Source of the DNA: Paludibacterium paludis
Lineage (GTDB): Bacteria > Pseudomonadota > Gammaproteobacteria > Burkholderiales > Chromobacteriaceae
Assembly (NCBI RefSeq): GCF_018802605.1
Contig: NZ_CP069161.1
Span: 1,922,001-1,986,000 of the forward strand
Direction: 5' to 3'
Length of the DNA: 64,000 nucleotides
This document shows positions 45,408-54,958 of this stretch, piece after piece. A model generated the notes under the pieces. It did not search any database, had not been told where the DNA came from, and was given only the letters and a program-made list of their open reading frames with translations. The translations under genes were made by a program, and so were the position numbers. Each line of letters begins with the position of its first letter. Position 1 is the stretch's first letter.

Positions 45408-46340
45408 ATGTCTGTTGTGGCCAATGTTCTGGCTCCGGTTATTCCGGTTGCCATCGTGATCGGTTTGGGCTATCTGGCGGGTCGCCTTCGGCGCATGACC
45501 CGTCAGGACAGCCAGCTGATTTCCCGGCTGGTGCTGGAGTGGGTGTTTCCCGCCATGCTGTTTTGCGGCATGGCCGGCACGCCGCGCGCGAAATTGCTGG
45601 ACGGCGCGTTCATCGCGTGCGCGCTGCTGTGTCTGATGGGCTTGTACCTGGTCGTGTTGCTGGCCGGTCTGCGTGCCAGCGACCGGCGTGTCGCCACGTT
45701 GCGCGCGTTTGTGTGCGCTTTTCCCGATGCCGCGTTCATGGGCATTCCTATCCTGTCCATGCTGTTCGGTCCGTCCAGCCTGTATTCCGTGCTGGTCGTC
45801 AACTTGGTCAGCAGCCTGGTCATGATTCCGCTGACGGCCGTGCTGTTGGAGCGAGGCGCGGGCGACGACCGGCTTGCCGCCTTCGGCCGGGCCGTCGCCA
45901 TCTCCGTGCGCCGGCCGCTGGTATGGGCGCCGCTGGCCGGTATCGCGCTGTCGCTGGCCGGCATCGCCATGCCGGCGGCGGTATCGGCCGGCTTCACCAT
46001 GCTCGGCTCGGCAACGCCCGGGGTTTCACTGTTCGGGCTGGGGCTGATCATGTCCGGCGTATCGTTGCGCCTGTCGCGCGAAGTGCTGGTCAATGCTGTG
46101 GTGAAAAACCTGGTGCACCCCGTGCTGGCCATGGGCTTGCTGTGGCTTTTCGGGATTCACGGGGCGCTGGCGCGCGAACTTTTCCTGCTCGCGGCCCTGC
46201 CGTCGGCCACCATGACGGCGATGTTCGCCAGTGAGGCCCAGGTGTATGAAGCGGAGGCCTCAGGGTCTATCCTGTTGGGTACCGTGCTGTCGCTGGTCTC
46301 GTTTTCTCTGGCGATTCATTTTTGCGCGATGCTGTTCTGA
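45408..46340 (+). CDS. AEC-family (auxin efflux carrier-like) transporter
   Basis: 310 residues with ten helices in two inverted repeats. It starts NVLAPVIPVAIVIGLGYLAGR, has FPDAAFMGIPILSMLFG (the crossing-helix region) and LLAALPSATMTAMFASEAQVYEAEA near the C-terminus, matching bacterial AEC carriers such as malonate or malate transporters. Substrate unknown. GGGAGG precedes the ATG. It stands alone, with the broken acetyltransferase gene converging on it. Confidence 0.87.
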   Translation: MSVVANVLAPVIPVAIVIGLGYLAGRLRRMTRQDSQLISRLVLEWVFPAMLFCGMAGTPRAKLLDGAFIACALLCLMGLYLVVLLAGLRASDRRVATLRAFVCAFPDAAFMGIPILSMLFGPSSLYSVLVVNLVSSLVMIPLTAVLLERGAGDDRLAAFGRAVAISVRRPLVWAPLAGIALSLAGIAMPAAVSAGFTMLGSATPGVSLFGLGLIMSGVSLRLSREVLVNAVVKNLVHPVLAMGLLWLFGIHGALARELFLLAALPSATMTAMFASEAQVYEAEASGSILLGTVLSLVSFSLAIHFCAMLF

Positions 46341-46861
46341 GTGTCGGGTGGCGGCCAATCCGGACGCGGGTCGCCGGCCACCGTCTGGTCGCACAGTTCG
46401 CGTTTCCATCGCGCGCGCAGTCTCTCAACACGCCTTCCTCGACGAATCCCAGGCGCAGCGTGAAGCGGATGGACGCTGTGTTGCGGCTGTCGCACCAGGC
46501 CTCCAGCCTGCGCAGCCCCAGCCAGAAGGCGAGCAGCGCCAGCGATGCCGCCGCCGAGGTGAACAGACCCTGTCCCGTCATCCGGTTGTTGCCGACGTAA
46601 CCGATCTGGCAGGCCGGCACGTCGGCGGTGAAACTGTGCAGATCCAGTGTGGCGACGGGGGCTCCGCTGGCCGTGTCGAACGCGAGGTATGCGAGTACGG
46701 CGCCTTTGCATCAGTCCGTGCCGATAACGGCAATTGCGTTGCGCGCGTTCCTGCGCCCAGTCTCCACGCGCCGACGCGACGAAGCCGAGCTCGTCTGGCG
46801 AGGCCGCATACAGCGCGCAGAAAACCGCCGCATGGCGCGGGTGGATTTTTTCGAGGCGCAT
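46316..46861 (-). pseudogene. Broken GNAT acetyltransferase gene
   Basis: Parts of one GNAT protein occur in two minus-strand frames. The N-terminus MRLEKIHPRHAAVFCALYA... GDWAQERA is in one frame; a shift near 46760 moves it to RNAIAVIGTD, which is cut by TGA at 46711-46713; the frame then continues KGAVLAYLAFDTASGAPVA, PACQIGYVGNNRMTG and NTASIRFTLRLGFVEEGVLRD, and a second shift near 46415 returns to LCDQTVAGDPRPDWP. The acetyl-CoA binding and NTASIRFTLRLGF motifs identify the family. Two shifts and one stop make it non-functional unless the sequence has errors. Confidence 0.75.
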
Positions 46862-46978
46862 CCCGCGCCGTACATGAAGGCCGGAGCGGATCGCAAGGTG
46901 TCCAGCGTGAAGGTCATGAGACGGTGGTGCGAAAAATGGCGGAGCTTCATTGTTTCCAATCGCGTCCGGTCGCGCACG

Positions 46979-47025
46979 GTTAAACGTTTAACGGATATTT
47001 ATTTGAATTAAATGTTTTTAAACAT
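46979..47025. promoter_or_regulatory. Two palindromes upstream of valS
   Basis: GTTAAACGTTTAAC (46979-46992) is a perfect 14-bp palindrome with a central CG, like LacI-family operators. ATGTTT-TT-AAACAT (47012-47025) is a second inverted repeat 33 bp away. They lie between the broken acetyltransferase gene and the valS promoter region in AT-rich sequence. No LacI-type gene is in the window. Confidence 0.45.
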
Positions 47026-47120
47026 CGGCAATGATTTTTGCATTGGCGCCATGCTTTCCCTGTTCGTGGAAAACACCGCGTCGGGTGGAGAAGAAGCGCA
47101 AGAATCTTCGGGAAATCGGG

Positions 47121-47126
47121 TATAAT
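47121..47126 (+). promoter_or_regulatory. Possible -10 box for valS
   Basis: A perfect TATAAT lies 35 bp before the valS ATG. No good -35 hexamer is found 16-18 bp upstream, so this is tentative. Confidence 0.35.
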
Positions 47127-47161
47127 CCCGGTAATTTCGTCAAAAAATCCAATACCAGAAC

Positions 47162-49975
47162 ATGGAACTTGCAAAGAGCTTTGAACCGGGTGATATCGAG
47201 CGTCGTTGGTACGATACATGGGAAAAGGCGGGTTATTTCCGCCCGAGCATGGATGCTTCCCGGCCGTCCTTCGCCATTCAGCTGCCGCCGCCCAACGTGA
47301 CCGGCACCCTGCACATGGGCCATGCCTTCAACCAGACCATCATGGACGGTCTGACACGTTTTTACCGCATGCAGGGCCACAATACCCTGTGGGTACCGGG
47401 TACCGACCATGCCGGCATCGCCACGCAGATCGTGGTTGAACGCCAGCTCGCCGAGCAGAATGTCAACCGCCACGAACTCGGTCGCGAGGCCTTCACCGCC
47501 AAGGTGTGGGAATGGAAGGAGAAGTCCGGCGGCACCATCACCAGCCAGATGCGCCGTGTCGGCTGCTCGGTCGACTGGAGCCGCGAGTACTTCACCATGG
47601 ACGACGTCCGCGCCGACGTGGTGACCGAGGTGTTCGTGCGCCTCTTCGAGCAGGGTCTGATCTATCGCGGCAAGCGCCTGTCGAACTGGGACGCCAGGCT
47701 TGGCACCGCCATCTCCGACCTCGAGGTGGTCTCCGAGGAAGAGGATGGTCACATGTGGCACATCAAGTACCCGGTGGCCGGCAGCGACGAGTACGTGACG
47801 GTCGCCACGACCCGTCCGGAAACCCTGCTGGGCGACGTCGCCGTCGCCATCAATCCCGATGACGAGCGTTACCGGCACCTGCTGGGCAAGGAGCTGGAAC
47901 TGCCGTTGACCGGACGACGCATTCCGGTCATCGCCGACGATTACGTGGATCGCGAATTCGGCACCGGTTTCGTCAAGATCACCCCGGCGCACGATTTCAA
48001 CGACTATCAGGTGGGCAAACGCCACGGTACCGCGCTGATCAATGTGATGAGCCTCGAAGCGACCATTCTGCCGCGCGCCCAGGTATTCGGCTTCGACGGA
48101 ACCGTACAGGGCAGCATCGAGTTGCCCGCCGCCTACGCTGGGCTTTCCGTGCCGCAAGCGCGCAAGGCGATGCTCGCCGATCTCGAGGCGCAGGGTCTGC
48201 TGCTGGATACCCGTCCGCACAAGCTGATGGTGCCGCGCGGCGACCGTACCGGCACGGTCATCGAACCCTTGCTGACCGACCAGTGGTTCGTGGCCATGGA
48301 CAAGGTGGGCAAGGATGACCCGACCGGGCAATCCATCGCCGCCAAGGCCATCGAGGCGGTGCGAAGCGGAGAAGTGCGCTTCATCCCGGAAAACTGGGTG
48401 AACACCTACAACCAGTGGATGAACAACATCCAGGACTGGTGCATTTCCCGGCAACTGTGGTGGGGACACCAGATTCCGGCCTGGTACGACGAGGACGGCA
48501 ATCTGTATGTCGCCCGCAACGAAGAGGATGCCCGGGCCCAGGCGCCGGGCAAGACGTTGCGCCGCGAGGAGGATGTGCTGGATACCTGGTTCAGCGCCGC
48601 GCTGGTGCCGTTTTCCACCCTTGGCTGGCCGGAAGACACTCCCGAATTGCGGGCGTTTTTGACGTCCAACGTGCTGGTGACCGGTTACGAGATCATTTTC
48701 TTCTGGGTGGCCCGGATGATCATGATGACCAAGCACTTCACCGGCAAGGTGCCGTTCCGCGACGTGTACATCCACGGCATGGTCCGCGACCACGAAGGCA
48801 AGAAGATGTCGAAGTCCGAGGGCAACGTGATCGATCCGGTCGACCTCATCGACGGCATCGAACTGGCGCCGCTGGTCGAGAAGCGCACCACCGGTCTGCG
48901 CCGCCCGGAAAAGGCGCCGTCGATCAAAAAAGCCACGGAAAAGCTTTTCCCGGAAGGCATCCCGGCGTTCGGTACCGACGCGTTGCGCTTCACCATGGCA
49001 AGTTACGCCACGCTGGGGCGCAGCGTGAACTTCGATTTCAAGCGCTGCGAAGGCTACCGCAATTTCTGCAACAAGCTGTGGAACGCCACCCGTTTCGTGA
49101 TGATGAACCTGGATGGCAAGGACTGCGGCCAGGACGAATCGCTGCCGCTTGACTACAGCTTCGCCGACAAATGGATCATGGGTCGCCTGGAAACCGCCAA
49201 GAGCGAGGTGACCGAGGCGTTGCGCACTTACCGCTTCGACCTCGCCGCCCAGTCGATCTACGAATTCGTGTGGAACGAGTACTGCGACTGGTACGTGGAA
49301 CTGGCCAAGGTGCAGATGCAGACCGGCGGCGAGGCGGCCCAGCGGGCCACCCGCCGTACCCTGGTGCGCGTGCTCGAAGTGGCGCTGCGCCTTGCGCATC
49401 CGATCATGCCGTTCATTACCGAGGAGCTGTGGCAGACCGTCTCGCCGTTGGCCAACGCGCGCGAAGCCGAGTCGATCATGGTGGCCGGCTGGCCCGCCGC
49501 CGACGCGTCGCGGATCGATGAGGCGGCCAATGCCCGCCTCGCGGGCCTCAAGGACATGGTCAACGCGGTGCGCAACCTGCGCGGCGAAATGGGTCTCGGC
49601 CCGGCCGTCAAGGCGCCGCTGTTCATCGAAGGCAGCGAAGCGCTGTCCGGCTACCTGCCGTACCTCAAGCCGCTGGCCAAGTTGTCCGATGCGACGGTGG
49701 TGGCCCGCTTGCCGGAGGACGATGCGCCGGTGGCGTTGTGCGGCGAAGCGCGCCTGATGCTCAAGGTGGAGATCGATCGCGAAGCGGAAAAGGCCCGTCT
49801 GGGCAAGGAGGCCGCCAAGGCCGGCGCCGAGCGCGACAAGCTGGTGGCCAAACTGGGTAAGCCGGGCTATGTCGACAAGGCGCCCGCGCATCTTGTCGAG
49901 CGCGACAAGGCTCAGCTGGCGGAGCTGAACGACCGTCTGGAAAAAATCGCGGCGCAGCTGGCCAAGCTTGGCTGA
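47162..49975 (+). CDS. valS: Valyl-tRNA synthetase
   Basis: 937 residues, full length. Class I synthetase charging tRNA-Val. The HIGH motif appears as [15 protein letters not shown] (about 41-55), KMSKS as [14 protein letters not shown], with the editing domain between ([17 protein letters not shown]) and the C-terminal coiled-coil arm ([25 protein letters not shown] ... [14 protein letters not shown]). There is little ribosome-binding site before the ATG. Followed by a strong terminator. Confidence 0.97.
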   Translation: MELAKSFEPGDIERRWYDTWEKAGYFRPSMDASRPSFAIQLPPPNVTGTLHMGHAFNQTIMDGLTRFYRMQGHNTLWVPGTDHAGIATQIVVERQLAEQNVNRHELGREAFTAKVWEWKEKSGGTITSQMRRVGCSVDWSREYFTMDDVRADVVTEVFVRLFEQGLIYRGKRLSNWDARLGTAISDLEVVSEEEDGHMWHIKYPVAGSDEYVTVATTRPETLLGDVAVAINPDDERYRHLLGKELELPLTGRRIPVIADDYVDREFGTGFVKITPAHDFNDYQVGKRHGTALINVMSLEATILPRAQVFGFDGTVQGSIELPAAYAGLSVPQARKAMLADLEAQGLLLDTRPHKLMVPRGDRTGTVIEPLLTDQWFVAMDKVGKDDPTGQSIAAKAIEAVRSGEVRFIPENWVNTYNQWMNNIQDWCISRQLWWGHQIPAWYDEDGNLYVARNEEDARAQAPGKTLRREEDVLDTWFSAALVPFSTLGWPEDTPELRAFLTSNVLVTGYEIIFFWVARMIMMTKHFTGKVPFRDVYIHGMVRDHEGKKMSKSEGNVIDPVDLIDGIELAPLVEKRTTGLRRPEKAPSIKKATEKLFPEGIPAFGTDALRFTMASYATLGRSVNFDFKRCEGYRNFCNKLWNATRFVMMNLDGKDCGQDESLPLDYSFADKWIMGRLETAKSEVTEALRTYRFDLAAQSIYEFVWNEYCDWYVELAKVQMQTGGEAAQRATRRTLVRVLEVALRLAHPIMPFITEELWQTVSPLANAREAESIMVAGWPAADASRIDEAANARLAGLKDMVNAVRNLRGEMGLGPAVKAPLFIEGSEALSGYLPYLKPLAKLSDATVVARLPEDDAPVALCGEARLMLKVEIDREAEKARLGKEAAKAGAERDKLVAKLGKPGYVDKAPAHLVERDKAQLAELNDRLEKIAAQLAKLG

Positions 49976-49994
49976 TCGTTCGCGTGTCGTCCCC

Positions 49995-50031
49995 AACGCC
50001 GTCGCCCCATTCGGGCGGCGGCGTTTTGTTT
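49995..50031 (+). terminator. Intrinsic terminator of valS
   Basis: A 13-bp stem (49995-50007 with 50013-50025, one G-U pair) with a five-base loop is followed by TTGTTTTG. It lies 20 nt after the stop. Confidence 0.85.
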
Positions 50032-50375
50032 TGTCCGGCCGGAGGTATGTGCTTTGGGTGAAAGTTTGTGAATTCGCGACTCTCCCGTATGCATTAATTC
50101 TGTTTGACGGCTATTTAAATAAATTTTTAGATTTTTTTATTTTTATATGGTATTTGCTTTGCCCGAAAAATTTTTGTTTGTCCAGCTTGATTGATCAGCC
50201 TTCACCTGTCCTTTTGTGCCGGTTCTAAAGAATTTTCTGTTTTTTGCTGATAACTGTTTCTTCTGTAGAGATCGCCTTTTTTTTTCGATACCATCAACCC
50301 GGCTAAAAAAACAGCGCCGGCGAGATTTTCCGTCGGCAAAATATTTCGTTAAAATTCAACCTGATGGAGGATGTT
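50032..50375. other. AT-rich gap upstream of the small ORFan gene
   Basis: About 340 bp markedly poorer in GC than the rest of the window, with long T and A runs (for example 50121-50160 and 50278-50290). A TTGACG (50104-50109) is a candidate -35 box without a convincing partner. No coding region was seen. Composition suggests acquired DNA or a silencing-protein target. Confidence 0.5.
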
Positions 50376-50747
50376 ATGTTGGCAGAACAGGGCGTATGCC
50401 GGATTGATGCGTTGGAGGGAACATCGACAATTTGTGTTGTGGGTGTAATGGATGAAACTGCCTTGATGGATGACGTTCATGCAAATGACGATATCTTCGA
50501 CAGCGAGTTTTCTTTTGAGGAGGGTGGTGGGTCCGATTATCGCTTGCGTCATTTAATGCGTAATGTCGAAACCGGACTGGAAACCCTGGTGAAACTTTTG
50601 AAAGAGTGCGGTGAGGAAAAGATACTGGCCAATGGCATTGCCAGCCTGCTATCACCGATCCAGGTGCAAATGGTGGAAGCATGCGTATTATTCATGATGC
50701 AAACACCGCTACCCGTCAAACAGCATGAATCGCAAGGTTTGCGCTGA
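50376..50747 (+). CDS. Small low-GC hypothetical protein
   Basis: 123 residues, family not recognised. The N-terminal half is strongly acidic (DETALMDDVHANDDIFDSEFSFEEGGG); the C-terminal half looks like two amphipathic helices (RHLMRNVETGLETLVKLLKECGEEKIL and SLLSPIQVQMVEACVLFMM). No signal peptide. TGGAGG at 50365-50370 fixes ATG 50376 rather than ATG 50364, which overlaps that site. GC content is well below its neighbours, so acquisition by transfer is likely. It converges on the hybrid kinase gene. Confidence 0.6.
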   Translation: MLAEQGVCRIDALEGTSTICVVGVMDETALMDDVHANDDIFDSEFSFEEGGGSDYRLRHLMRNVETGLETLVKLLKECGEEKILANGIASLLSPIQVQMVEACVLFMMQTPLPVKQHESQGLR

Positions 50748-50828
50748 TATGGGCCGCCGTTGCTCCCTTTGACAGCGATGCCGGATGGACAGGTGGTTCT
50801 GCGCTGGCTGGCCACTGTCCTTCGGCTC

Positions 50829-53567
50829 CTACTTCCCTTGCGTATCTGAGCGCGTCGCAAACCGCGGCTCTGCCACTGCCTCCGCTGTCGTCGCATCCTC
50901 CATCGCCTTCCGGCAAGCTTCCCGCACCTTCTGTCCGTAGCGGACGATCCCTTCCAGGCAGGTGTTCAGTTCCTCCGCTTCGGCTTGCCCGCCGATTTCC
51001 TCCAGTTCTTGCAGCCTGTCCGTATAGCCGGCGTCGACATAGACCGCCGCACCGGCCATCTGGTGCGCCAGACGGACAATGCGTTGCCGATCCTCCAGGC
51101 GTACGGCCTCGGTCAGTTCCAGCATGTCGCGGGCATCGCAGTCCAGAAACTGATTGAGCGCGGCGGCGAAGCGTTCGCCCGTCCCGAAAACCCGACGGAA
51201 ACCGTCCAGGTCGATCAGCGTGCCGGGTGATGGGGCGGAGTCCACCGCTCCGCTGGCGCGGGATGTCTCCGACATCAAGCCGAGCAGATCGCGCAGGGCA
51301 TCCGAGAGTTTGTTCAGTGTGACGGGTTTGGTCAGATAGTGATCGAATCCCTGAAGCCTTGCCCGTTCAATATCGCTGGCGAAGGCGTGTGCGGACAGGG
51401 CCATGATCGGAATGTCATGCCACTGCGGGGTGTTGCGCACCCGGGCGGCGAAGGCGTGGCCATCCATGCCGGGAAGGGAGATATCCGTCAGGATCAGGGA
51501 CGGTGGCGTATCGCTGTGCTCGTCCAGCCATGCGAGAGCGGCTTCGGCCGACTCCACGATTGTGACGCGCATGCCCAATTCCTGGAACAGTTCATCCAGC
51601 ACCGCGCGGTTGATCGGATGGTCCTCGATCGCCAGGACGAAACCGTCCCAGTGATCCAGACGGATGATCGCCTCCGGCGCGGCCGGTTTGTTGTCGGGCA
51701 GCTCGCCGTCCCGGGCTTTGGCGCACAGGAAAGTCAGGGTGAAGACGCTGCCTTCTCCGTAAACGCTGTTCACCTCCAAAGTGCCGCCGCGTTGCTCTGT
51801 GAGACCTTTGCAAATCGCCAAGCCAAGTCCCGCTCCGCCATACTGGCGCGTGAGCGACGCATCGGCCTGCTCGAATGGCTGAAAAATCCGCTCGCGCTGC
51901 TCTTCGGTCATGCCAATGCCGGTGTCCGCGACCGTCACGGTCACTTCGCAGGGATTTTTGCTATCGCAGCGGCACTCGAGACGAATATGTCCGCGATGCG
52001 TGAACTTGATGGCGTTGCTGAGCAGGTTGCCCAGCACCTGGCCGAGCCGATGCGCGTCGATCATCACCACCAGGTCGGCCGGGATGTCATTGGCGAATTC
52101 GAACGCCACCGGCGCTTGCCCCTTGGCGAGGCGCGCCCTGGCGGTCTGCGCATGGCTGTCGAACAGTTTCGCCAAATAAACCGGCTTGCGTTCGAACGTG
52201 ACCTTGCCGCTCTGGATCCGGGTGAAATCGAGAATCTCGTCGATCAGATAAAGCAGTTGATCGCTGCTGTCGCGCATGATCGACAGGGCATGGCGCTGAC
52301 GCTCGGTCAGAGGATCGCAGGCGAGAAGATCGAGCATGGCGACCACGCCGTTGAGCGGCGTGCGGATATCGTGGCTCATCGCGGCGAGGAACAGTGAGCG
52401 CGCACTCATGGCCTGCACGATATCCTTGTGCGCCTGGGTCAGCTCGCTGTTCTTGAGGGCGAGGTCGCGCTGGAAGTTTCGCAACGACGAGAGCCCGTGC
52501 TCGACCGGCGCGATGATGGTGCGGCTGGACTTCACGGCCAGAAACACCACCAGAGCGCCGAGCAAGCCGGCCGCGATGAGATGGGCGACCACGACATCCC
52601 ACTCGAGACCGTTTTGGGCCTTTGCCGTGGGCGTGTAATACATCAGCCAGGGCAAAGAGGAGAAGCGCTGGGCGACCAGGATTCGCCCGGTTCGGTGGAT
52701 CAGGGTCGCTTCCTCAGGCAGCAAGTCCGGCAGGCTGGCGGGCAGCAGTTCACGGTTGAATTCTGGCGTACTGTATAGCAGCCGGGTCCCTTCGGTAATT
52801 GCATAAAATCCGCGCGTCAGCAGCAATCGGTCCAGCATGGCGAATGACATCGTGGACACAAGATAGGCGTTTTTATGGTTGGGCAGGGTGATCCGGGTGA
52901 CCCTGGCGATGTCTTCGCAGTGATCGCAGCCTTTCAGCGACAGAATGGTCCAGGACTGGCCATTGTCGGCCATCTTGCGGAATGTGCCGCGCAGCGCGAG
53001 CGTCCGGGTGAGTACCGACATGTCGGGTTGTTCGGGTACCACGCCGATGAACTCGCCGTCCTCTTCCACCAGATAGGAGTGGGTGAAGGGGTGTTCGTTC
53101 TGCCAGGTCTCGTGCGACAGGTAGAGTAAGGTGAAAACCCGGTTTGCCGTGGCCTTGTCCCCGCTCAGCCATTTCGAATGCATCGGCAGGAACAGCTGGC
53201 CCGCCGCCATGTCGTGCCGGGAAAGGGAGCCGAGCACCAGTGCCTGATAGGGGTGATTGTCGTCGAACAGGATCTCGGTGCCTGGCGTCAACGGCAGGGA
53301 GGGTGTGTCCAGATCCCACTGCGACAGACGCCCTTGATAAATGCTCAGCCGCGCGGCACGCGCCTCCATCAATTCCCGACCGGCGTTGAATTCGCTGATG
53401 ACCTGCCTGTGTTTGGCGGTGATGGCGAAGTTGAAGCTTGTCCAGATCAGCGCGAGTCCCAGCACCAGAACCAGCGAAAGCACGGCCAGTCCCCCGATGC
53501 GGATAAGCAGGAATGCCGTCCGGTAGGGGCGGAAATGTTCCCTCGGAAGCCGTGGATCCGTGGTCAT
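50829..53567 (-). CDS. BvgS-like hybrid sensor histidine kinase
   Basis: 912 residues. Membrane helices at about 22-45 and 325-345 enclose a periplasmic sensor of about 280 residues that contains a CDHC motif (Cys214/Cys217). Then HisKA with His399 in MSHDIRTPLNG, HATPase with NLLSNAIKFTHRG and DTGIGM, a receiver with Asp695 in LILTDISLPGMDG and Lys747, and a C-terminal Hpt domain with His835 in LAHQMAGAA. This His-Asp-His chain is a full phosphorelay, ending on the response regulator encoded 12 nt upstream. Signal unknown. It lies downstream of the pilus operon on the same strand. Confidence 0.9.
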   Translation of the reverse strand: MTTDPRLPREHFRPYRTAFLLIRIGGLAVLSLVLVLGLALIWTSFNFAITAKHRQVISEFNAGRELMEARAARLSIYQGRLSQWDLDTPSLPLTPGTEILFDDNHPYQALVLGSLSRHDMAAGQLFLPMHSKWLSGDKATANRVFTLLYLSHETWQNEHPFTHSYLVEEDGEFIGVVPEQPDMSVLTRTLALRGTFRKMADNGQSWTILSLKGCDHCEDIARVTRITLPNHKNAYLVSTMSFAMLDRLLLTRGFYAITEGTRLLYSTPEFNRELLPASLPDLLPEEATLIHRTGRILVAQRFSSLPWLMYYTPTAKAQNGLEWDVVVAHLIAAGLLGALVVFLAVKSSRTIIAPVEHGLSSLRNFQRDLALKNSELTQAHKDIVQAMSARSLFLAAMSHDIRTPLNGVVAMLDLLACDPLTERQRHALSIMRDSSDQLLYLIDEILDFTRIQSGKVTFERKPVYLAKLFDSHAQTARARLAKGQAPVAFEFANDIPADLVVMIDAHRLGQVLGNLLSNAIKFTHRGHIRLECRCDSKNPCEVTVTVADTGIGMTEEQRERIFQPFEQADASLTRQYGGAGLGLAICKGLTEQRGGTLEVNSVYGEGSVFTLTFLCAKARDGELPDNKPAAPEAIIRLDHWDGFVLAIEDHPINRAVLDELFQELGMRVTIVESAEAALAWLDEHSDTPPSLILTDISLPGMDGHAFAARVRNTPQWHDIPIMALSAHAFASDIERARLQGFDHYLTKPVTLNKLSDALRDLLGLMSETSRASGAVDSAPSPGTLIDLDGFRRVFGTGERFAAALNQFLDCDARDMLELTEAVRLEDRQRIVRLAHQMAGAAVYVDAGYTDRLQELEEIGGQAEAEELNTCLEGIVRYGQKVREACRKAMEDATTAEAVAEPRFATRSDTQGK

Positions 53568-53579
53568 TGTCGCGCTTTC

Positions 53580-54215
53580 TCAGAGCAGGTCGGTACCTCG
53601 TTCGGCGGCCATGCGAAACAGCTCGGCCTCGCTTTCAATACCCAGTTTTTCGAAGGCTGTCTGCTTTTGGGTACTGATGGTCTTGATGCTGCGGTTCAAC
53701 TGGTTGGCGATTTCGGTGACCGATTTGCCCGCGACCAGCAGGCGGATGACGGTCAGTTCTCGGGGCGACAGCTTCAGCAGCCCCGCTTCGGCGGCGTCCG
53801 CGGTGCGGATTTCGATCTGGAAGCCCGGGTCGATGTATTGCCGGCCCTGCGCCACTTTTTTCAGGGCGGTGCCAATCAGATCCATGTCCAGGCTTTTACG
53901 CAGCAGGCCGAGCGCGCCGTTCTTCAGACACTGGCTGGCCATGCCCGACGAGATGGTGCCGGTCAGGATGGCGACCCGGGTGTCCGGGTAGACGCGCGAG
54001 ACGTAGGACAGCAGTGCCAGCCCGTCCATTTCTCCCGGCATCGAAAAATCCAGCACCAGCAAGTGGCAGGGTTCCTTGCGGAGAATCTGCATCAATTTGC
54101 TGCCCGAATCGGTCTGCGCCACGATGTGGAACTCCGGATCGCGTTCGAGCGCGTTTTTCAGGGCGGTGCTGATCAACGGGTGATCGTCACAGGTTATGAC
54201 CTTGATAATCGGCAT
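53580..54215 (-). CDS. NarL/BvgA-type response regulator
   Basis: 211 residues: receiver with acidic pair Asp10/Asp11, phospho-acceptor Asp56 in LLVLDFSMPGEMDG and a conserved Lys in LLRKSLD, then a LuxR-type helix-turn-helix (LSPRELTVIRLLVAGKSVTEIANQLNRSIKTISTQKQTAFEKLGI). ATG 54215 starts MPIIKVITCDDHP, the normal receiver start; the 19-residue upstream extension is not conserved in type. Partner of the hybrid kinase. It begins 53 nt after the prepilin peptidase stop and may be co-transcribed with the pilus genes. Confidence 0.9.
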   Translation of the reverse strand: MPIIKVITCDDHPLISTALKNALERDPEFHIVAQTDSGSKLMQILRKEPCHLLVLDFSMPGEMDGLALLSYVSRVYPDTRVAILTGTISSGMASQCLKNGALGLLRKSLDMDLIGTALKKVAQGRQYIDPGFQIEIRTADAAEAGLLKLSPRELTVIRLLVAGKSVTEIANQLNRSIKTISTQKQTAFEKLGIESEAELFRMAAERGTDLL

Positions 54216-54268
54216 GGCAAGGAAGCCTTTCGGTGCACGGCAAGCCGGTTTTTTTGAAATATAGAAGA

Positions 54269-54958
54269 TCAATTAAAAACATAATAACTAAATAGCAAGA
54301 AATAGCTGGCGGCGGCGCCGAAGGCCAGGTAGGGGCCGAACGGCACCTCCTGTCCGCTGCGCAGCTTGCCCGAAATCGTCAGGGCCCCGTTGACGGCCGC
54401 CGCGCACAGGCTGGCAATCAGCAGCGTTGACCCGGTTCCGAGAGGGCCGAGCCAGGCCCCGGCCGCCGCGAGCAACTTCAGATCTCCCTGTCCGATCGGC
54501 GCGGGTTTGCCTGCGCAGCGGCATAGCCTGTTGAATGCCAACAGCACGGTATAGCCCATTAACGCACCGGCGATGGACAGGATCGCGGCATGCGAACCGT
54601 GAACGCTGTTCAGCAGACCTCCGGCGGCCAGCAGCGGCAATGTGCCGATGTCGGGCAGCAGCATGACTTCCAGATCGATCCAGGCGAGCCAGGCGAGCGC
54701 GAAAAAGAACAGGCATCCGGCCGCCGCGCCACCGGCTCCGGCGTGGGGCAGCCGGGCGATGCCGTGAAATCCCGCCGTGACCAGCAGCACCGATGCCGCG
54801 ACGATCGTGGGCGAGGCGAGCGTCCGGGTGAACGCGTTCCGCCAGGCGCACCCTTGTCCGCCATCGACGAATCCCGCCTTCATCAGGTAGGACAGCACGA
54901 GCCAGGGCAGGGCGAATCCCGCCGCCAGACCGGCCGCCAGAGCGTGGGCCGGCGTCAT
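54269..54958 (-). CDS. Prepilin peptidase (type IV leader peptidase, PilU/PilD-like)
   Basis: 229-residue polytopic membrane aspartyl protease that would cleave prepilin leaders. The two catalytic Asp are in LAWIDLEVMLLPD (about residue 95) and the GxGD motif APIGQGDLKLLAAAGAWLGPLG. It is shorter than PilD (about 290) and lacks the Cys-rich N-terminal methylase region, like TcpJ-short or TadV/PilU forms. The start overlaps the repeat-protein stop by four bases (ATGA). Last gene of the pilus operon. Confidence 0.88.
   Translation of the reverse strand: MTPAHALAAGLAAGFALPWLVLSYLMKAGFVDGGQGCAWRNAFTRTLASPTIVAASVLLVTAGFHGIARLPHAGAGGAAAGCLFFFALAWLAWIDLEVMLLPDIGTLPLLAAGGLLNSVHGSHAAILSIAGALMGYTVLLAFNRLCRCAGKPAPIGQGDLKLLAAAGAWLGPLGTGSTLLIASLCAAAVNGALTISGKLRSGQEVPFGPYLAFGAAASYFLLFSYYVFN

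Noticed and set aside
47018..49996. 992-codon minus-strand frame opposite valS
   Set aside because: Fully antisense to valS with no recognisable domain.
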